From Pseudomonadota bacterium (GTDB taxonomy: Bacteria > Pseudomonadota > Gammaproteobacteria > Steroidobacterales > Steroidobacteraceae): 64,000 bases of DNA. The translations under genes and the position numbers were made by a program. The first letter of the stretch is position 1, and each line of letters begins with the position of its first letter. Below are positions 26,218 to 35,121 of this stretch, piece after piece. The notes beneath the pieces were generated by a model, which saw nothing but the letters and a program-made list of their open reading frames with translations, ran no database searches and was not told the DNA's origin. Location: assembly GCA_023423065.1 (NCBI GenBank), contig JAFAGC010000029.1:62001-126000 (forward strand), written 5' to 3'.

Positions 26218-26413
26218 TCGATTCTTCCTTGTTCTGCGCAATCCACAGCAGCGCGGCTTCGATGTCCGAAAGCTGCGCGGCGGTCATGCCCGGAATGCGG
26301 CCACCGCCGGCTTCCTGTTTGACGCGCGCAAGCTCTGCGGACGATACCGTGCTGACCCAGGTGAGCCCGCGGCGCACCTTGGAGGTGAATTTCTGGGACT
26401 TCTCTTCGGTCAT
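26210..26413 (-). CDS. Hypothetical 67-residue protein
   Basis: A small protein beginning MTEEKSQKFTSKVRRGLTW, with a helical C-terminal half (GMTAAQLSDIEAALLWIAQNKEES). I do not recognise the family. Its TAA overlaps the bTHX start (ATGGGTAA), so the two are probably coupled. Nothing suggests a membrane segment. Confidence 0.65.
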   Translation of the reverse strand: MTEEKSQKFTSKVRRGLTWVSTVSSAELARVKQEAGGGRIPGMTAAQLSDIEAALLWIAQNKEESNG

Positions 26414-26464
26414 GTCGACTCCTGAATCTACCTAATCGTCGTCGCGGGCGGAAACATAGCGCCT

Positions 26465-27520
26465 CTAACGATATCGCGCCAGAACTTTCGCGAGGGCCGC
26501 GGATCCGGGTGAAAGCCGGTCGTGGGGTATTTGATTGAGAGGAATGGACGGGGTCTCATTGACTTCGTGGAACTCTTTACCTGCGGGATCCACGTATAAC
26601 AACCCGGTCAGGAATTCACCTTTTTTCAAGCGATCCTGAATTGCCGTCATGGCGGCGCCGCGATCGGTCGGATCGTAGTTCGCTTCCAGCTTGCGCAGCA
26701 GTATCTTGCTGCCGTCGTGGAGCACCACGGGGAGCACGTCGCCGGCCGCATATTCCGCGGAGATCTCGCGCTGGAACGGCACGAAGTCGGCATGCACCGC
26801 GGCATCGTAGTGTTCGCGGGTATAGGCGTAACTCTTCGTCGACCCTTCGTGATCGTTGAACGTCACGCAGGGCGAGAGCACGTCGATTAGCGCGAATCCC
26901 TTGTGACGCAACGCGGCCTGGATTAGCGGCACGAGTTGTTCCTTGTCGCCCGAGAAACTGCGCGCGACGAACGTGGCGCCGAGCGTCAGCGCGAGCAGCA
27001 CCGGATCGATCGGCGGCTGCTGGTTCACCTCGCCCTTCTTGGCCTTCGTGCCCACGTCGGCCGACGCCGAGAACTGGCCCTTCGTGAGGCCGTACACGCC
27101 GTTGTTCTCGATGATGTAGGCCATGTTCAGGTTGCGGCGGATCGCATGGCAGAACTGGCCGAGACCGATCGACAACGTATCGCCGTCGCCCGAAACGCCG
27201 ATGTACGTCAGATTGCGGTTGGCCGCGTTCGCACCCATCGCGATCGAGGGCATGCGACCGTGCACGGAGTTGAAGCCGTGCCCACCGCTCACGAAGTACG
27301 CCGTGGTCTTCGACGAGCAGCCGATGCCGGAGAGCTTGACCATGTTCTGCGGCTCGATTTCGAGACCCCAGGAAGCTTCGATGATCGCCGCCGTGATCGA
27401 GTCATGACCACATCCCGCGCACAGCGTGGACAGCCCGCCTTCATAGTCGCGGCGCGTGAGACCGAGCGAATTCTTCGGTAGCGACGGGTGGCGGACTTTC
27501 GGCTTCGGCAGGAACGTCAT
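26465..27520 (-). CDS. korB: 2-oxoacid:ferredoxin oxidoreductase, beta subunit
   Basis: Thiamine-diphosphate and Fe-S subunit of a 2-oxoglutarate/2-oxoacid:ferredoxin oxidoreductase. 351 residues. Cys34 and Cys37 in CAGCGHD, Cys in GIGCSSKT and Cys in LSPCVTF are likely 4Fe-4S ligands. The TPP motif runs from GDGDTLSIG to NNGVYGLTKGQFS. It is encoded last in a three-gene operon; its ATG overlaps the alpha-subunit stop by four bases. Confidence 0.91.
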   Translation of the reverse strand: MTFLPKPKVRHPSLPKNSLGLTRRDYEGGLSTLCAGCGHDSITAAIIEASWGLEIEPQNMVKLSGIGCSSKTTAYFVSGGHGFNSVHGRMPSIAMGANAANRNLTYIGVSGDGDTLSIGLGQFCHAIRRNLNMAYIIENNGVYGLTKGQFSASADVGTKAKKGEVNQQPPIDPVLLALTLGATFVARSFSGDKEQLVPLIQAALRHKGFALIDVLSPCVTFNDHEGSTKSYAYTREHYDAAVHADFVPFQREISAEYAAGDVLPVVLHDGSKILLRKLEANYDPTDRGAAMTAIQDRLKKGEFLTGLLYVDPAGKEFHEVNETPSIPLNQIPHDRLSPGSAALAKVLARYR

Positions 27521-29358
27521 GCGACACCTCCGGCGACGACCTCGGGCTTGCGCGTCTTCGGCTCGACCTCGGCCAGCACGCCCTTCACGATGAATTCCGA
27601 GGAGATCGGCAGGCCGCTGTAGTGCAGCAGCGAGCGCAACTTCGCCTTCTCCACGCGCGTCTCGAGCGTGAGCAGCGAGCGCATCTGCGCATCGCGATTC
27701 TGCTCGATGACGAACACGAGCTTGTGCGACTCGAGGAACTTCTCCACGTCCTCGCCGAACGGGAACGAGCGCAGCCGCATGTAGTTAGCCTTAAGCCCGT
27801 GCGCCGCGAGGATGTCGAGCGCCTCGCGCACCGCGCCGTCGGAGCTGCCGTAGGCGACCAGCGCGATGTCGATCTTCGGATCCTGCTCGATGACCGCCTG
27901 CGGCACGAGCCGCTTCGCGGTATGGAACTTGCGCGCCAGACGGTCGAGCACGATCTGGTATTCGGCCGAGTCCTCGGTGTACGCGCCGTACTGCGTATGT
28001 CCCGAGCCACGCGTGAAATACGCGCCCTTCGGATGCACGCCCGGCAGCGTGCGCCAGGGAATCCCGTCGCCGTCCACGTCGAGATAGCGATGGAACTTCT
28101 CGAGCTTCTGGATTTCCTCGAGGCCGAGCACCTTGCCGCGATCCGGCTTGTAGTTGTCGTCCCACTTCAATTCGGGACACATCCAGTCGTTCATGCCGAT
28201 GTCGAGGTCGCTCAGCACCAGCACCGGCGTCTGCAGCCTCTCGGCCAGGTCGAAGGCGTCGCGCGCGAAGTAGAAGCACTCTTCCGGATCGCGCGGGAAC
28301 AGGCACACGTGTTTGGTGTCGCCGTGCGAGGCGTACGCCGCTTCGAGGATGTCGCATTGCTGGGTGCGCGTCGGCATGCCCGTCGAAGGACCGACGCGCT
28401 GGATGTCGAACAGCACCGCGGGCACTTCGGCGTAATACGCGAGGCCGAGGAATTCGTTCATCAACGACACGCCCGGACCACTCGTCGCGGTGAACGAGCG
28501 TGCGCCGTTCCACGACGCGCCGAGCACCATGCCGATCGCGGCCAACTCGTCCTCGGCCTGGATGAACGCGAAGTTCCTCTTGCCGGTGTCGGGATCGACG
28601 CGCAGCTTGTCGGAGAATGATTTGAACGCGTCCATGAGCGACGTCGACGGCGTGATCGGATACCACGCGGCCACCGTCGCGCCGGCGAACACGCAGCCGA
28701 GACCGGCCGCGGTGTTGCCGTCGATCATGACGTGCCCGGCGGTCTTCGAGCCGCCCGGCAGCGGCGCCACTTTCAGCGGCAGCGGGCACTTCAGGTTCGC
28801 CCTGGCGTAGTCGTAGCCGAGCTGGATCGCCTTCATGTTCGAATCGACGAGCTGCGGCTTCTTCGCGTATGTCTCCGCGAGCAGTCCGCGGATCTTTTCC
28901 ACGTCGAGATCGAGCAACGCCGCCAGCACGCCCGCGTAGCAGATGTTCTTCATGAGGATGCGCGTGCGCACGCCGTTGAAGTTCTCGTTGCACATCTTCG
29001 CGAGCGGGACGCCGAGCACGGTGATGTCGTCGCGCGCGAGCAGCGCCGGGCGCGGCCAGGTGCTGTCGTAGATGAGATAACCGCCCGAGGCCACTTCGCG
29101 CACGTCGCGCGCATAGGTCTCGGCGTTCATCGCCACCATGATGTCGATCTTGCCGGAGCGGGCGACGTAGCCGTCCCGCGTCACGCGGATCTCGTACCAG
29201 GTGGGCAGGCCCTGGATGTTGGACGGGAAGTAGTTCTTGCCCATCACCGGGATGCCGCTGCGGAAGATCGATTTCATCAACAGCGTGTTCGCGCTCGCCG
29301 AACCGGTGCCGTTCACCGTCGCGATCTTGATCGCGAAGTCGTTGGTTCTGTCAGTCAT
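27517..29358 (-). CDS. korA: 2-oxoacid:ferredoxin oxidoreductase, fused gamma-alpha subunit
   Basis: 613-residue subunit with an N-terminal gamma domain (GTGSASANTLLMKSIFRSG, residues about 1-190) and a pyruvate:ferredoxin oxidoreductase alpha domain (GNTAAGLGCVFAGATVAAWYPITPSTS onward). The fused arrangement is common in KorA-type enzymes. The ATG at 29358 is chosen because it begins the conserved MTDRTNDFAIKI. It sits 16 bases after the upstream flavoprotein stop. The substrate is not proved, but 2-oxoglutarate is the likeliest. Confidence 0.9.
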   Translation of the reverse strand: MTDRTNDFAIKIATVNGTGSASANTLLMKSIFRSGIPVMGKNYFPSNIQGLPTWYEIRVTRDGYVARSGKIDIMVAMNAETYARDVREVASGGYLIYDSTWPRPALLARDDITVLGVPLAKMCNENFNGVRTRILMKNICYAGVLAALLDLDVEKIRGLLAETYAKKPQLVDSNMKAIQLGYDYARANLKCPLPLKVAPLPGGSKTAGHVMIDGNTAAGLGCVFAGATVAAWYPITPSTSLMDAFKSFSDKLRVDPDTGKRNFAFIQAEDELAAIGMVLGASWNGARSFTATSGPGVSLMNEFLGLAYYAEVPAVLFDIQRVGPSTGMPTRTQQCDILEAAYASHGDTKHVCLFPRDPEECFYFARDAFDLAERLQTPVLVLSDLDIGMNDWMCPELKWDDNYKPDRGKVLGLEEIQKLEKFHRYLDVDGDGIPWRTLPGVHPKGAYFTRGSGHTQYGAYTEDSAEYQIVLDRLARKFHTAKRLVPQAVIEQDPKIDIALVAYGSSDGAVREALDILAAHGLKANYMRLRSFPFGEDVEKFLESHKLVFVIEQNRDAQMRSLLTLETRVEKAKLRSLLHYSGLPISSEFIVKGVLAEVEPKTRKPEVVAGGVA

Positions 29359-29374
29359 GGGGCGTGAGTTGTCT

Positions 29375-31192
29375 CTATGCGGATCGCGGCATCTTGGCCG
29401 CGTCCGCGGCGGCTTCGTCCTCGGCATGGGGCCATTTCACGAAGGACTTCTGCATGTCCCACGCGGCCGTAGGACAACGCTCGGCGCAAAGTCCGCAGTG
29501 CACGCAAAGGTCCTCGTCTTTGACCATGACCCGCTGGGTGTGTTTCAGCGGCCCCGATACGTACAAGGCCTGAGTGACATTCTTCGCGGGCGCCTTTAGC
29601 CGGGTGCGCAGGTCGGCTTCCTCGCCGTTGTGCGTGATCGTGAGGCAGTCCACCGGGCAGATGTCGATGCACGCGTCGCATTCGATGCACAGCTTCGTCT
29701 CGAACACGGTCTGCACGTCGCAGTTGAGGCAGCGCTGCACCTCTTTCTCGATCTGCTCTGCGGTGAAGCCGAGCTCGACTTCGATGTCGAGTTTCTTGAA
29801 GCGTTCTTTCAGCGAAACGTGCGGCATCAGGCGCCGCTCGGCCGGGTTGTAGTCGTTCGCGTAGGCCCACTCGTGCATGCCCATCTTGCGCGACTGCAGG
29901 TTCACGCCGGGCGCGAGGCGTTCCGCCACGCTCTTCCCCTGGCAGTGATTGTGGATCGAGATCGCCGCCTGGTGGCCGTGCTCGACCGCCCAGATGATGT
30001 TCTTGGGACCGAACGCCGCGTCGCCGCCGAAGTACACGCCGGGCCGCGTGGACTCGAAGGTCTTCGCGTCCACCTTGGGCACGTCCCACTTGTCGAACTC
30101 GATGCCGAGATCACGCTCGATCCACGGAAACGCGTTCTCCTGGCCGATCGCGAGGATCACGTCGTCGGCTTCGAGGAATTCCTCGCCCGTGATGCGCTCC
30201 GCGGTGATGCGTCCCGTGGCGTCGATGTCGTATTCCATGACATCGAAGGTCATGCCCTTGAGCCTGCCGTTCTCGACGACGAACGCCTTGGGCGAGCGGT
30301 TGATGACGATCTGTACCTTCTCTTCTTCGGCGTCCTCGAGCTCCCACTCGGAGGCCTTGAAGAACTGGCGCGGCTTGCGCGCCATGACCTTCACGTCCTT
30401 CGCGCCGAGACGCAGCGACGTGCGGCAGCAGTCCATCGCGGTGTTGCCGACACCGATGATGAGCACCTTCTCGCCGATGTCCTTGATGTGCCCGAATGCG
30501 ACCGACTCGAGCCACGTGATGCCGATATGGATGTTCGCCGCGCCTTCCGCGCGGCCCGGCAGCTTGAGTTCCTTGCCCTTCGGCGCGCCCGCACCGACGA
30601 ACACCGCGTCGAATCCGCCCTTCTCGAGCAACTCGCGCATGGACTTGATCGGGTGATCGAGCTTGAGGTCGACGCCCATGTCGACGATGTGCGCGATCTC
30701 CTCGTTGAGCACTTCGGCGGGCAGGCGGAACGAGGGAATGTTCGTGCGCATGAGGCCGCCCGGCACGGCGAACTGCTCGAAGACGGTGACCGAGTATCCG
30801 AGCGGCATGAGATCGTTCGCCACCGTCAGCGAGGCGCAGCCCGCGCCGATGAGCGCGACCTTCTTGCCGTTCTTGAGCTTGGGAATCCTGGGCAGGCGGG
30901 ACTTGATGTCTTCTTCGCGATGGTCGGCGGCCACTCGCTTCAGCCTGCAGATCGCGACGGGTTTTTCTTCGACACGGCCGCGACGGCAGGCAGGCTCGCA
31001 CGGCCGATCGCACACGCGTCCGAGGATTCCTGGAAAGACGTTCGAATGGCGGTTCACCATGTATGCATCGGTGAAGCGCCCTTGAGCGATGAGACGAATG
31101 TATTCGGGGACGTCGGTGTGTGCTGGGCAAGCCCATTGGCAATCCACGACCTTGTGAAAGTAGTCGGGATGCGAGGTGTCCGTCGGTTGCAT
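29375..31192 (-). CDS. GltD-like FAD/NAD(P) oxidoreductase with 4Fe-4S ferredoxin domains
   Basis: 605 residues. The N-terminal cysteine cluster (CQWACPAHT ... CDRPCEPACRR) binds Fe-S as in glutamate synthase small subunit. Two Rossmann motifs follow: IGAGCASLTVANDL for FAD and IIGVGNTAMDCCR for NAD(P). The C-terminal region has ferredoxin clusters CIECDACIDICPVDC and CVHCGLCAERCP. It precedes korAB, which suggests it passes electrons between NAD(P)H and the 2-oxoacid oxidoreductase. The ATG at 31192 is preferred to an in-frame TTG at 31207. Confidence 0.86.
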   Translation of the reverse strand: MQPTDTSHPDYFHKVVDCQWACPAHTDVPEYIRLIAQGRFTDAYMVNRHSNVFPGILGRVCDRPCEPACRRGRVEEKPVAICRLKRVAADHREEDIKSRLPRIPKLKNGKKVALIGAGCASLTVANDLMPLGYSVTVFEQFAVPGGLMRTNIPSFRLPAEVLNEEIAHIVDMGVDLKLDHPIKSMRELLEKGGFDAVFVGAGAPKGKELKLPGRAEGAANIHIGITWLESVAFGHIKDIGEKVLIIGVGNTAMDCCRTSLRLGAKDVKVMARKPRQFFKASEWELEDAEEEKVQIVINRSPKAFVVENGRLKGMTFDVMEYDIDATGRITAERITGEEFLEADDVILAIGQENAFPWIERDLGIEFDKWDVPKVDAKTFESTRPGVYFGGDAAFGPKNIIWAVEHGHQAAISIHNHCQGKSVAERLAPGVNLQSRKMGMHEWAYANDYNPAERRLMPHVSLKERFKKLDIEVELGFTAEQIEKEVQRCLNCDVQTVFETKLCIECDACIDICPVDCLTITHNGEEADLRTRLKAPAKNVTQALYVSGPLKHTQRVMVKDEDLCVHCGLCAERCPTAAWDMQKSFVKWPHAEDEAAADAAKMPRSA

Positions 31193-31256
31193 ATCCCCCC
31201 GAGGCAAAACGCCGGATTTCGCCCTCCGGCACTGCAGCGAGTATAGGCTTCACGGC

Positions 31257-31607
31257 ATGGCAGACCCAAACCTGGCGGTGGAAATCCGCCTACGTACCCG
31301 ATCGCGTGTGCTGGAGGTCGCGTTCGAGGACGGAGCGCGATTTTTGTTGCCTTTCGAATACCTTCGTGTTCATTCGCCCTCCGCCGAGGTCAAGGGGCAT
31401 GGACCCGGGCAGGAGGTCCTCGTGCTCGGCAAGCAGAACGTCGGCATCAAGGCCGTGGATCCGGCCGGACAATACGCCGTGAAACTGGTGTTCGATGACG
31501 GCCACGATTCGGGCCTTTATTCGTGGAAGTACCTGCGCGAGCTGGGCCAGAAGTACGCGGAAAATTGGGCGAAGTACCAGGCCAGGGTTTACTCGGCCCA
31601 ACAGTAG
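31257..31607 (+). CDS. DUF971 domain protein
   Basis: 116-residue protein with the beta-strand DUF971 fold (VEIRLRTRSRVLEVAFEDG, LPFEYLRVHSPSAEV, FDDGHDSGLYSWKYLREL). These domains are often found near ubiquinone or Fe-S genes. Here ubiE follows after a terminator. Function is not established. Confidence 0.85.
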   Translation: MADPNLAVEIRLRTRSRVLEVAFEDGARFLLPFEYLRVHSPSAEVKGHGPGQEVLVLGKQNVGIKAVDPAGQYAVKLVFDDGHDSGLYSWKYLRELGQKYAENWAKYQARVYSAQQ

Positions 31608-31617
31608 ATTTCACGGA

Positions 31618-31634
31618 GCGGGTCGAAGACCCGC
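31618..31634. repeat. Short perfect hairpin after DUF971
   Basis: GCGGGTC and GACCCGC with a GAA loop, 11 bases after the DUF971 stop. A second weaker stem (GCGGC/GCCGC) follows at 31644-31657. Confidence 0.5.
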
Positions 31635-31690
31635 CAGAGATTCGCGGCGTGAGCCGCTGAGAATCGTCGCTGGGAATCGCCGCAAAACAA

Positions 31691-31721
31691 GGGCTGGTCG
31701 CGCAGGCTGACCAGCCCTTTT
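31691..31721 (+). terminator. Rho-independent terminator after DUF971
   Basis: GGGCTGGTC pairs with GACCAGCCC across a nine-base loop and is followed by TTTT. It separates DUF971 from ubiE. Confidence 0.85.
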
Positions 31722-31822
31722 CAAGACCCCCGCTCGAATAGTTGGGCTTTGTAACCAATGCCCACCTGAAAAGCCAGCGCTTTCTGGGTGCGCACGACCG
31801 GCCCGTCTATACTGCTCGTCCT

Positions 31823-32581
31823 GTGAGCGATCCCAAGAAATCTCCGGAAACCGATTTCGGCTTCGAGCGCGTTGCCTGGTCCGAAAAACAGAGCCGCGTA
31901 CGCGGCGTTTTCGATTCCGTCGCCGGCAAATACGACATCATGAACGACCTGATGTCCGGCGGCGCCCATCGCCTCTGGAAGGATTTCACTTTATCCCTGA
32001 CGAACCTGCGTCCGGGGCAGCGCGCGCTCGACGTGGCCGGCGGCACGGGCGACTTGAGCGTCGGACTCGCGAAACAGGTCGGCAAGACCGGGATCGTGAT
32101 CCTCTCGGACATCAACGCCGCGATGCTGAGCGAGGGCCGCGATCGGCTGCTGGACGCAGGCATCGTCGGCAACGTGTCCTGCGTGCTCGCGAACGCGGAA
32201 AAGCTGCCGTTCGCGGATTCCCAGTTCGATTGCGTGACGATCGGCTTCGGCCTGCGCAACGTCACCGACAAGGCCGCCGCGCTCGCCGACATGCGGCGAG
32301 TCCTCAAGCCCGGCGGGCAACTCCTCGTGCTGGAGTTCTCGCATCCGACCGTACCGTTGCTGAAGCCGATCTACGACCTGTATTCGTTCAAGGTGCTGCC
32401 GCTGATCGGCAAGCTGGTCGCGAAGGACGAAGACAGCTACCGCTACCTCGCCGAATCCATCCGCATGCATCCGGACCAGGAAACGCTCCTCGCGATGATG
32501 CGCGATGCGGGTCTCGAGGACTGCCGCTATCACAATCTCTCGGGTGGCATCGTCGCCGTGCATCGAGGCTATCGTTATTAG
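31823..32581 (+). CDS. ubiE: Ubiquinone/menaquinone biosynthesis methyltransferase UbiE
   Basis: SAM-dependent C-methyltransferase of quinone synthesis. 252 residues with motif I LDVAGGTGDLSVGLA and the family block CVTIGFGLRNVTDKAAALADM. TDFGFERVAWSEKQSRVRGVF precedes the core. GTG at 31823 is chosen because it gives the usual N-terminus; an in-frame ATG at 31742 would add 27 unsupported residues. ubiJ and ubiB follow. Confidence 0.95.
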   Translation: MSDPKKSPETDFGFERVAWSEKQSRVRGVFDSVAGKYDIMNDLMSGGAHRLWKDFTLSLTNLRPGQRALDVAGGTGDLSVGLAKQVGKTGIVILSDINAAMLSEGRDRLLDAGIVGNVSCVLANAEKLPFADSQFDCVTIGFGLRNVTDKAAALADMRRVLKPGGQLLVLEFSHPTVPLLKPIYDLYSFKVLPLIGKLVAKDEDSYRYLAESIRMHPDQETLLAMMRDAGLEDCRYHNLSGGIVAVHRGYRY

Positions 32582-32596
32582 TCCGGTCATGAGTTC

Positions 32597-33211
32597 ATGC
32601 TGACCCAGGCGATCGAGAACCTCCTGAACCGGAACCTGCCGCGCAGCCCGCGCGCGCGCGAGTTGTGCGGGACGCTCAAGGGACGGCGTGTGCGCATCGA
32701 GGCGCGCGGGCTCGGCTGGGTGCTCATCGGAGAGTCGCTCGGCGATTCGATCAGCCTCAGGAAGGGCGGCGCCGACGCGGGCGAACCGGACGCGGAGATC
32801 TCGGGTAGTTTGCTGAACCTCGCCGCGCTCGCGGGTCCCGACCCGGAATCGGTCATCCAGCGCGGCGATGTCGCCATCCGCGGCGATGCGGAAATCGCCC
32901 AGAAATACCGCGAGCTCGCGATGCTCCTGAAGCCCGACGTCGAAGAGGAACTTTCCAGGATCGTGGGTGATTCGCCTGCTCACCAGGCTCTGCGCCTGGC
33001 GCGCATGGCGGCGGAGTTCGGGCGACGCGCCGCGAAGACCTCGGTGCGCAACGTCGCCGAGTACCTGGCGCACGAACGCGGCGACCTCGTGCCGCGCGCC
33101 GAAGCCGAGGATTTCTACCGTGGCGTCGAACGGCTGCGCGAGGACCTCGACCGGCTCGACGCCCGCACGCGCGCGCTCGAGCAGGCCGGCGATCCGGAAG
33201 TCGAACGATGA
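32597..33211 (+). CDS. ubiJ: Ubiquinone biosynthesis accessory factor UbiJ
   Basis: 204-residue SCP2-domain protein that organises late ubiquinone synthesis with UbiK. The N-terminal half carries the lipid-binding SCP2 fold (RRVRIEARGLGWVLIGESLG, DAEISGSLLNLAALAGPDPESV). A long C-terminal helix with coiled character (LRLARMAAEF ... DRLDARTRALEQ) ends it. ubiB begins in its stop (ATGA). Confidence 0.87.
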   Translation: MLTQAIENLLNRNLPRSPRARELCGTLKGRRVRIEARGLGWVLIGESLGDSISLRKGGADAGEPDAEISGSLLNLAALAGPDPESVIQRGDVAIRGDAEIAQKYRELAMLLKPDVEEELSRIVGDSPAHQALRLARMAAEFGRRAAKTSVRNVAEYLAHERGDLVPRAEAEDFYRGVERLREDLDRLDARTRALEQAGDPEVER

Positions 33212-34872
33212 AGCTGCGCGTCATCGTCCGGCTCATCGAGATCCAGCGCGTGCTCGTTCGGCACGGACTCGACGAGTTCGTGCGCGCCACGCACCTTTAC
33301 CGTCCGCTGCGCTTCCTGTTCCTGCTGTCGCCGTGGACCTGGGCCGTGCGCCGCGGCGACGCGCCGCGCGGCGAACGCCTGCGCCTCGCGCTCGAGGAAC
33401 TGGGGCCGATCTTCGTGAAGTTCGGCCAGGCCTTGTCCACGCGTCGCGACCTCTTGCCGGTCGACATCGCCGACGAGCTGGCAAAATTGCAGGATCGCGT
33501 GCCGCCCTTCGACGGCAGGATCGCGCGTGAAATCGTCGAGCGCGCCTATGGCCGTTCCGTCGAACAGGTGTTCTCGAAGTTCGACGAAACGCCGCTCGCG
33601 GCCGCGTCCATCGCGCAGGTGCATGCCGCGGAATTGCGTCCCGAGGTGCCGCTCAACGGCGCGCAGACTCGCGAAGTCGTGGTCAAGGTGCTGCGTCCCG
33701 GCATGCATGCCGTCATCGCGCGCGATCTCGAGGTCCTGCACGAGCTGGCCCGCATCGCGCAGCGGCACTGGGAAGGCAGCCGGCGCCTGCGTCCGATCGA
33801 GGTGGTGCGCGAATACGAGAAGACCATCCTCGACGAGCTGGATCTGATGCGCGAAGCGGGCAACGCCTCGCAGCTGCGCCGAAATTTCGACGGCTCTCCC
33901 CTGCTCTACGTACCCGCCGTGCATTGGGATTTCTGCCGGCCCGAAGTCATGGTGATGGAGCGCATCCGCGGCGTGCAGATCTCCAACATGACCCGCCTGC
34001 GCGAGGCGGGCACCGACATCAAGCGGCTCGCGGAGAACGGCGTCGAGATCTTCTTCACGCAGGTGTTCCGGCACAATTTCTTCCACGCCGACATGCACCC
34101 CGGCAACATCTTCGTGCTGATCGACAATCCCGCGCGGCCGCGTTACGCCGCGGTGGATTTCGGCATCGTCGGCACGCTCGATCCGCGCGACCAGTATTAC
34201 CTCGCGGAGAATTTCCTCGCGGTGTTCGATCGCGACTACCGCCGCGTGGCGACGCTGCACCTTGAGTCCGGCTGGGTACCGGAAGGTTCGCGCGTCGACG
34301 AGATGGAGTCGGCGATCCGCACCGTTTGCGAGCCGATCTTCAACAAGCCGCTCAAGGAAATTTCCTTCGGAACGGTGCTGCTGCGCCTGTTCGAGATTTC
34401 GCGGCGCTTCAACGTGGAAATCCAGCCGCAGCTCATCCTGCTGCAGAAGACGCTGCTCAACATCGAAGGCCTCGGCCGCGATCTCTACCCGGACCTCGAC
34501 ATCTTCAAGACCGCCGGTCCGATCATGCGCGACTGGGTGCGCGAGAAGATGAGCGCGCGCGCGGTCATGGAAAAGGCGCGCGTCCAGTTGCCCGAGATCA
34601 TCAACAGCCTGCAGACGCTCGCGCCGCTGATGCGTTCGGCCGTGCAACGCGCGCAGGACGGACGCCTGCGCCTCGCCGTGGAAGCGCCCGAGATCGACGA
34701 GTTGCGCGCCGAGATCCGGCGCACCAATCGCCGGCGCGACAAGCTGACCATCGCCGCCGTCGTGTTGCTGGGCGGAATCCTGTGGAGCGCGCTGGGGCAC
34801 GATCCGCTTTGGGCGGGCTGGCTGGTATCCGGCGCCGGCGCCGCGTGGGTGCTGGCCGAGTTGCGCCGCTGA
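33208..34872 (+). CDS. ubiB: UbiB/ADCK-family atypical kinase
   Basis: 554-residue membrane-associated protein of the UbiB/COQ8 family needed for ubiquinone synthesis. It has the family KxGQ motif KFGQALSTRRD, the Ala-rich loop PLAAASIAQVHAAEL, the HxD-like DMHPGNIFVL and DFGIVG. The C-terminal hydrophobic helix (LTIAAVVLLGGILWSAL) is expected. Overlaps ubiJ by four bases, completing a ubiE-ubiJ-ubiB group. Confidence 0.95.
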   Translation: MKLRVIVRLIEIQRVLVRHGLDEFVRATHLYRPLRFLFLLSPWTWAVRRGDAPRGERLRLALEELGPIFVKFGQALSTRRDLLPVDIADELAKLQDRVPPFDGRIAREIVERAYGRSVEQVFSKFDETPLAAASIAQVHAAELRPEVPLNGAQTREVVVKVLRPGMHAVIARDLEVLHELARIAQRHWEGSRRLRPIEVVREYEKTILDELDLMREAGNASQLRRNFDGSPLLYVPAVHWDFCRPEVMVMERIRGVQISNMTRLREAGTDIKRLAENGVEIFFTQVFRHNFFHADMHPGNIFVLIDNPARPRYAAVDFGIVGTLDPRDQYYLAENFLAVFDRDYRRVATLHLESGWVPEGSRVDEMESAIRTVCEPIFNKPLKEISFGTVLLRLFEISRRFNVEIQPQLILLQKTLLNIEGLGRDLYPDLDIFKTAGPIMRDWVREKMSARAVMEKARVQLPEIINSLQTLAPLMRSAVQRAQDGRLRLAVEAPEIDELRAEIRRTNRRRDKLTIAAVVLLGGILWSALGHDPLWAGWLVSGAGAAWVLAELRR

Positions 34873-35045
34873 TGCGGTCGGCCGGCGGCCGATCACCTTC
34901 CACATCCTCGACGACGGCCGCCCCGCCCAGTGGTTGGATCCGGGCCTTCCTGCTATCGATCCGGCCGCGCATTGAGCGCGGATTCCAAGTTGGCGGAGAA
35001 TGATCCCGGCCCAGTGACCACCCCGGTCCATCGTGTCTGGAGAGG

Positions 35046-35063
35046 GGCCTTTAGGAAAAGGCC
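35046..35063. other. Small hairpin in a 249-base intergenic region
   Basis: GGCCTTT and AAAGGCC pair around a four-base loop. The rest of the 34873-35121 gap has no recognised gene, and this stem lacks a T tract. The kinase start follows with GGAG at 35106-35109. Confidence 0.35.
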
Positions 35064-35121
35064 TGAGTAACCGTTACTAACTACATTGCGGCAGCGCGTC
35101 AACCTGGAGTAGTTTGACCCA

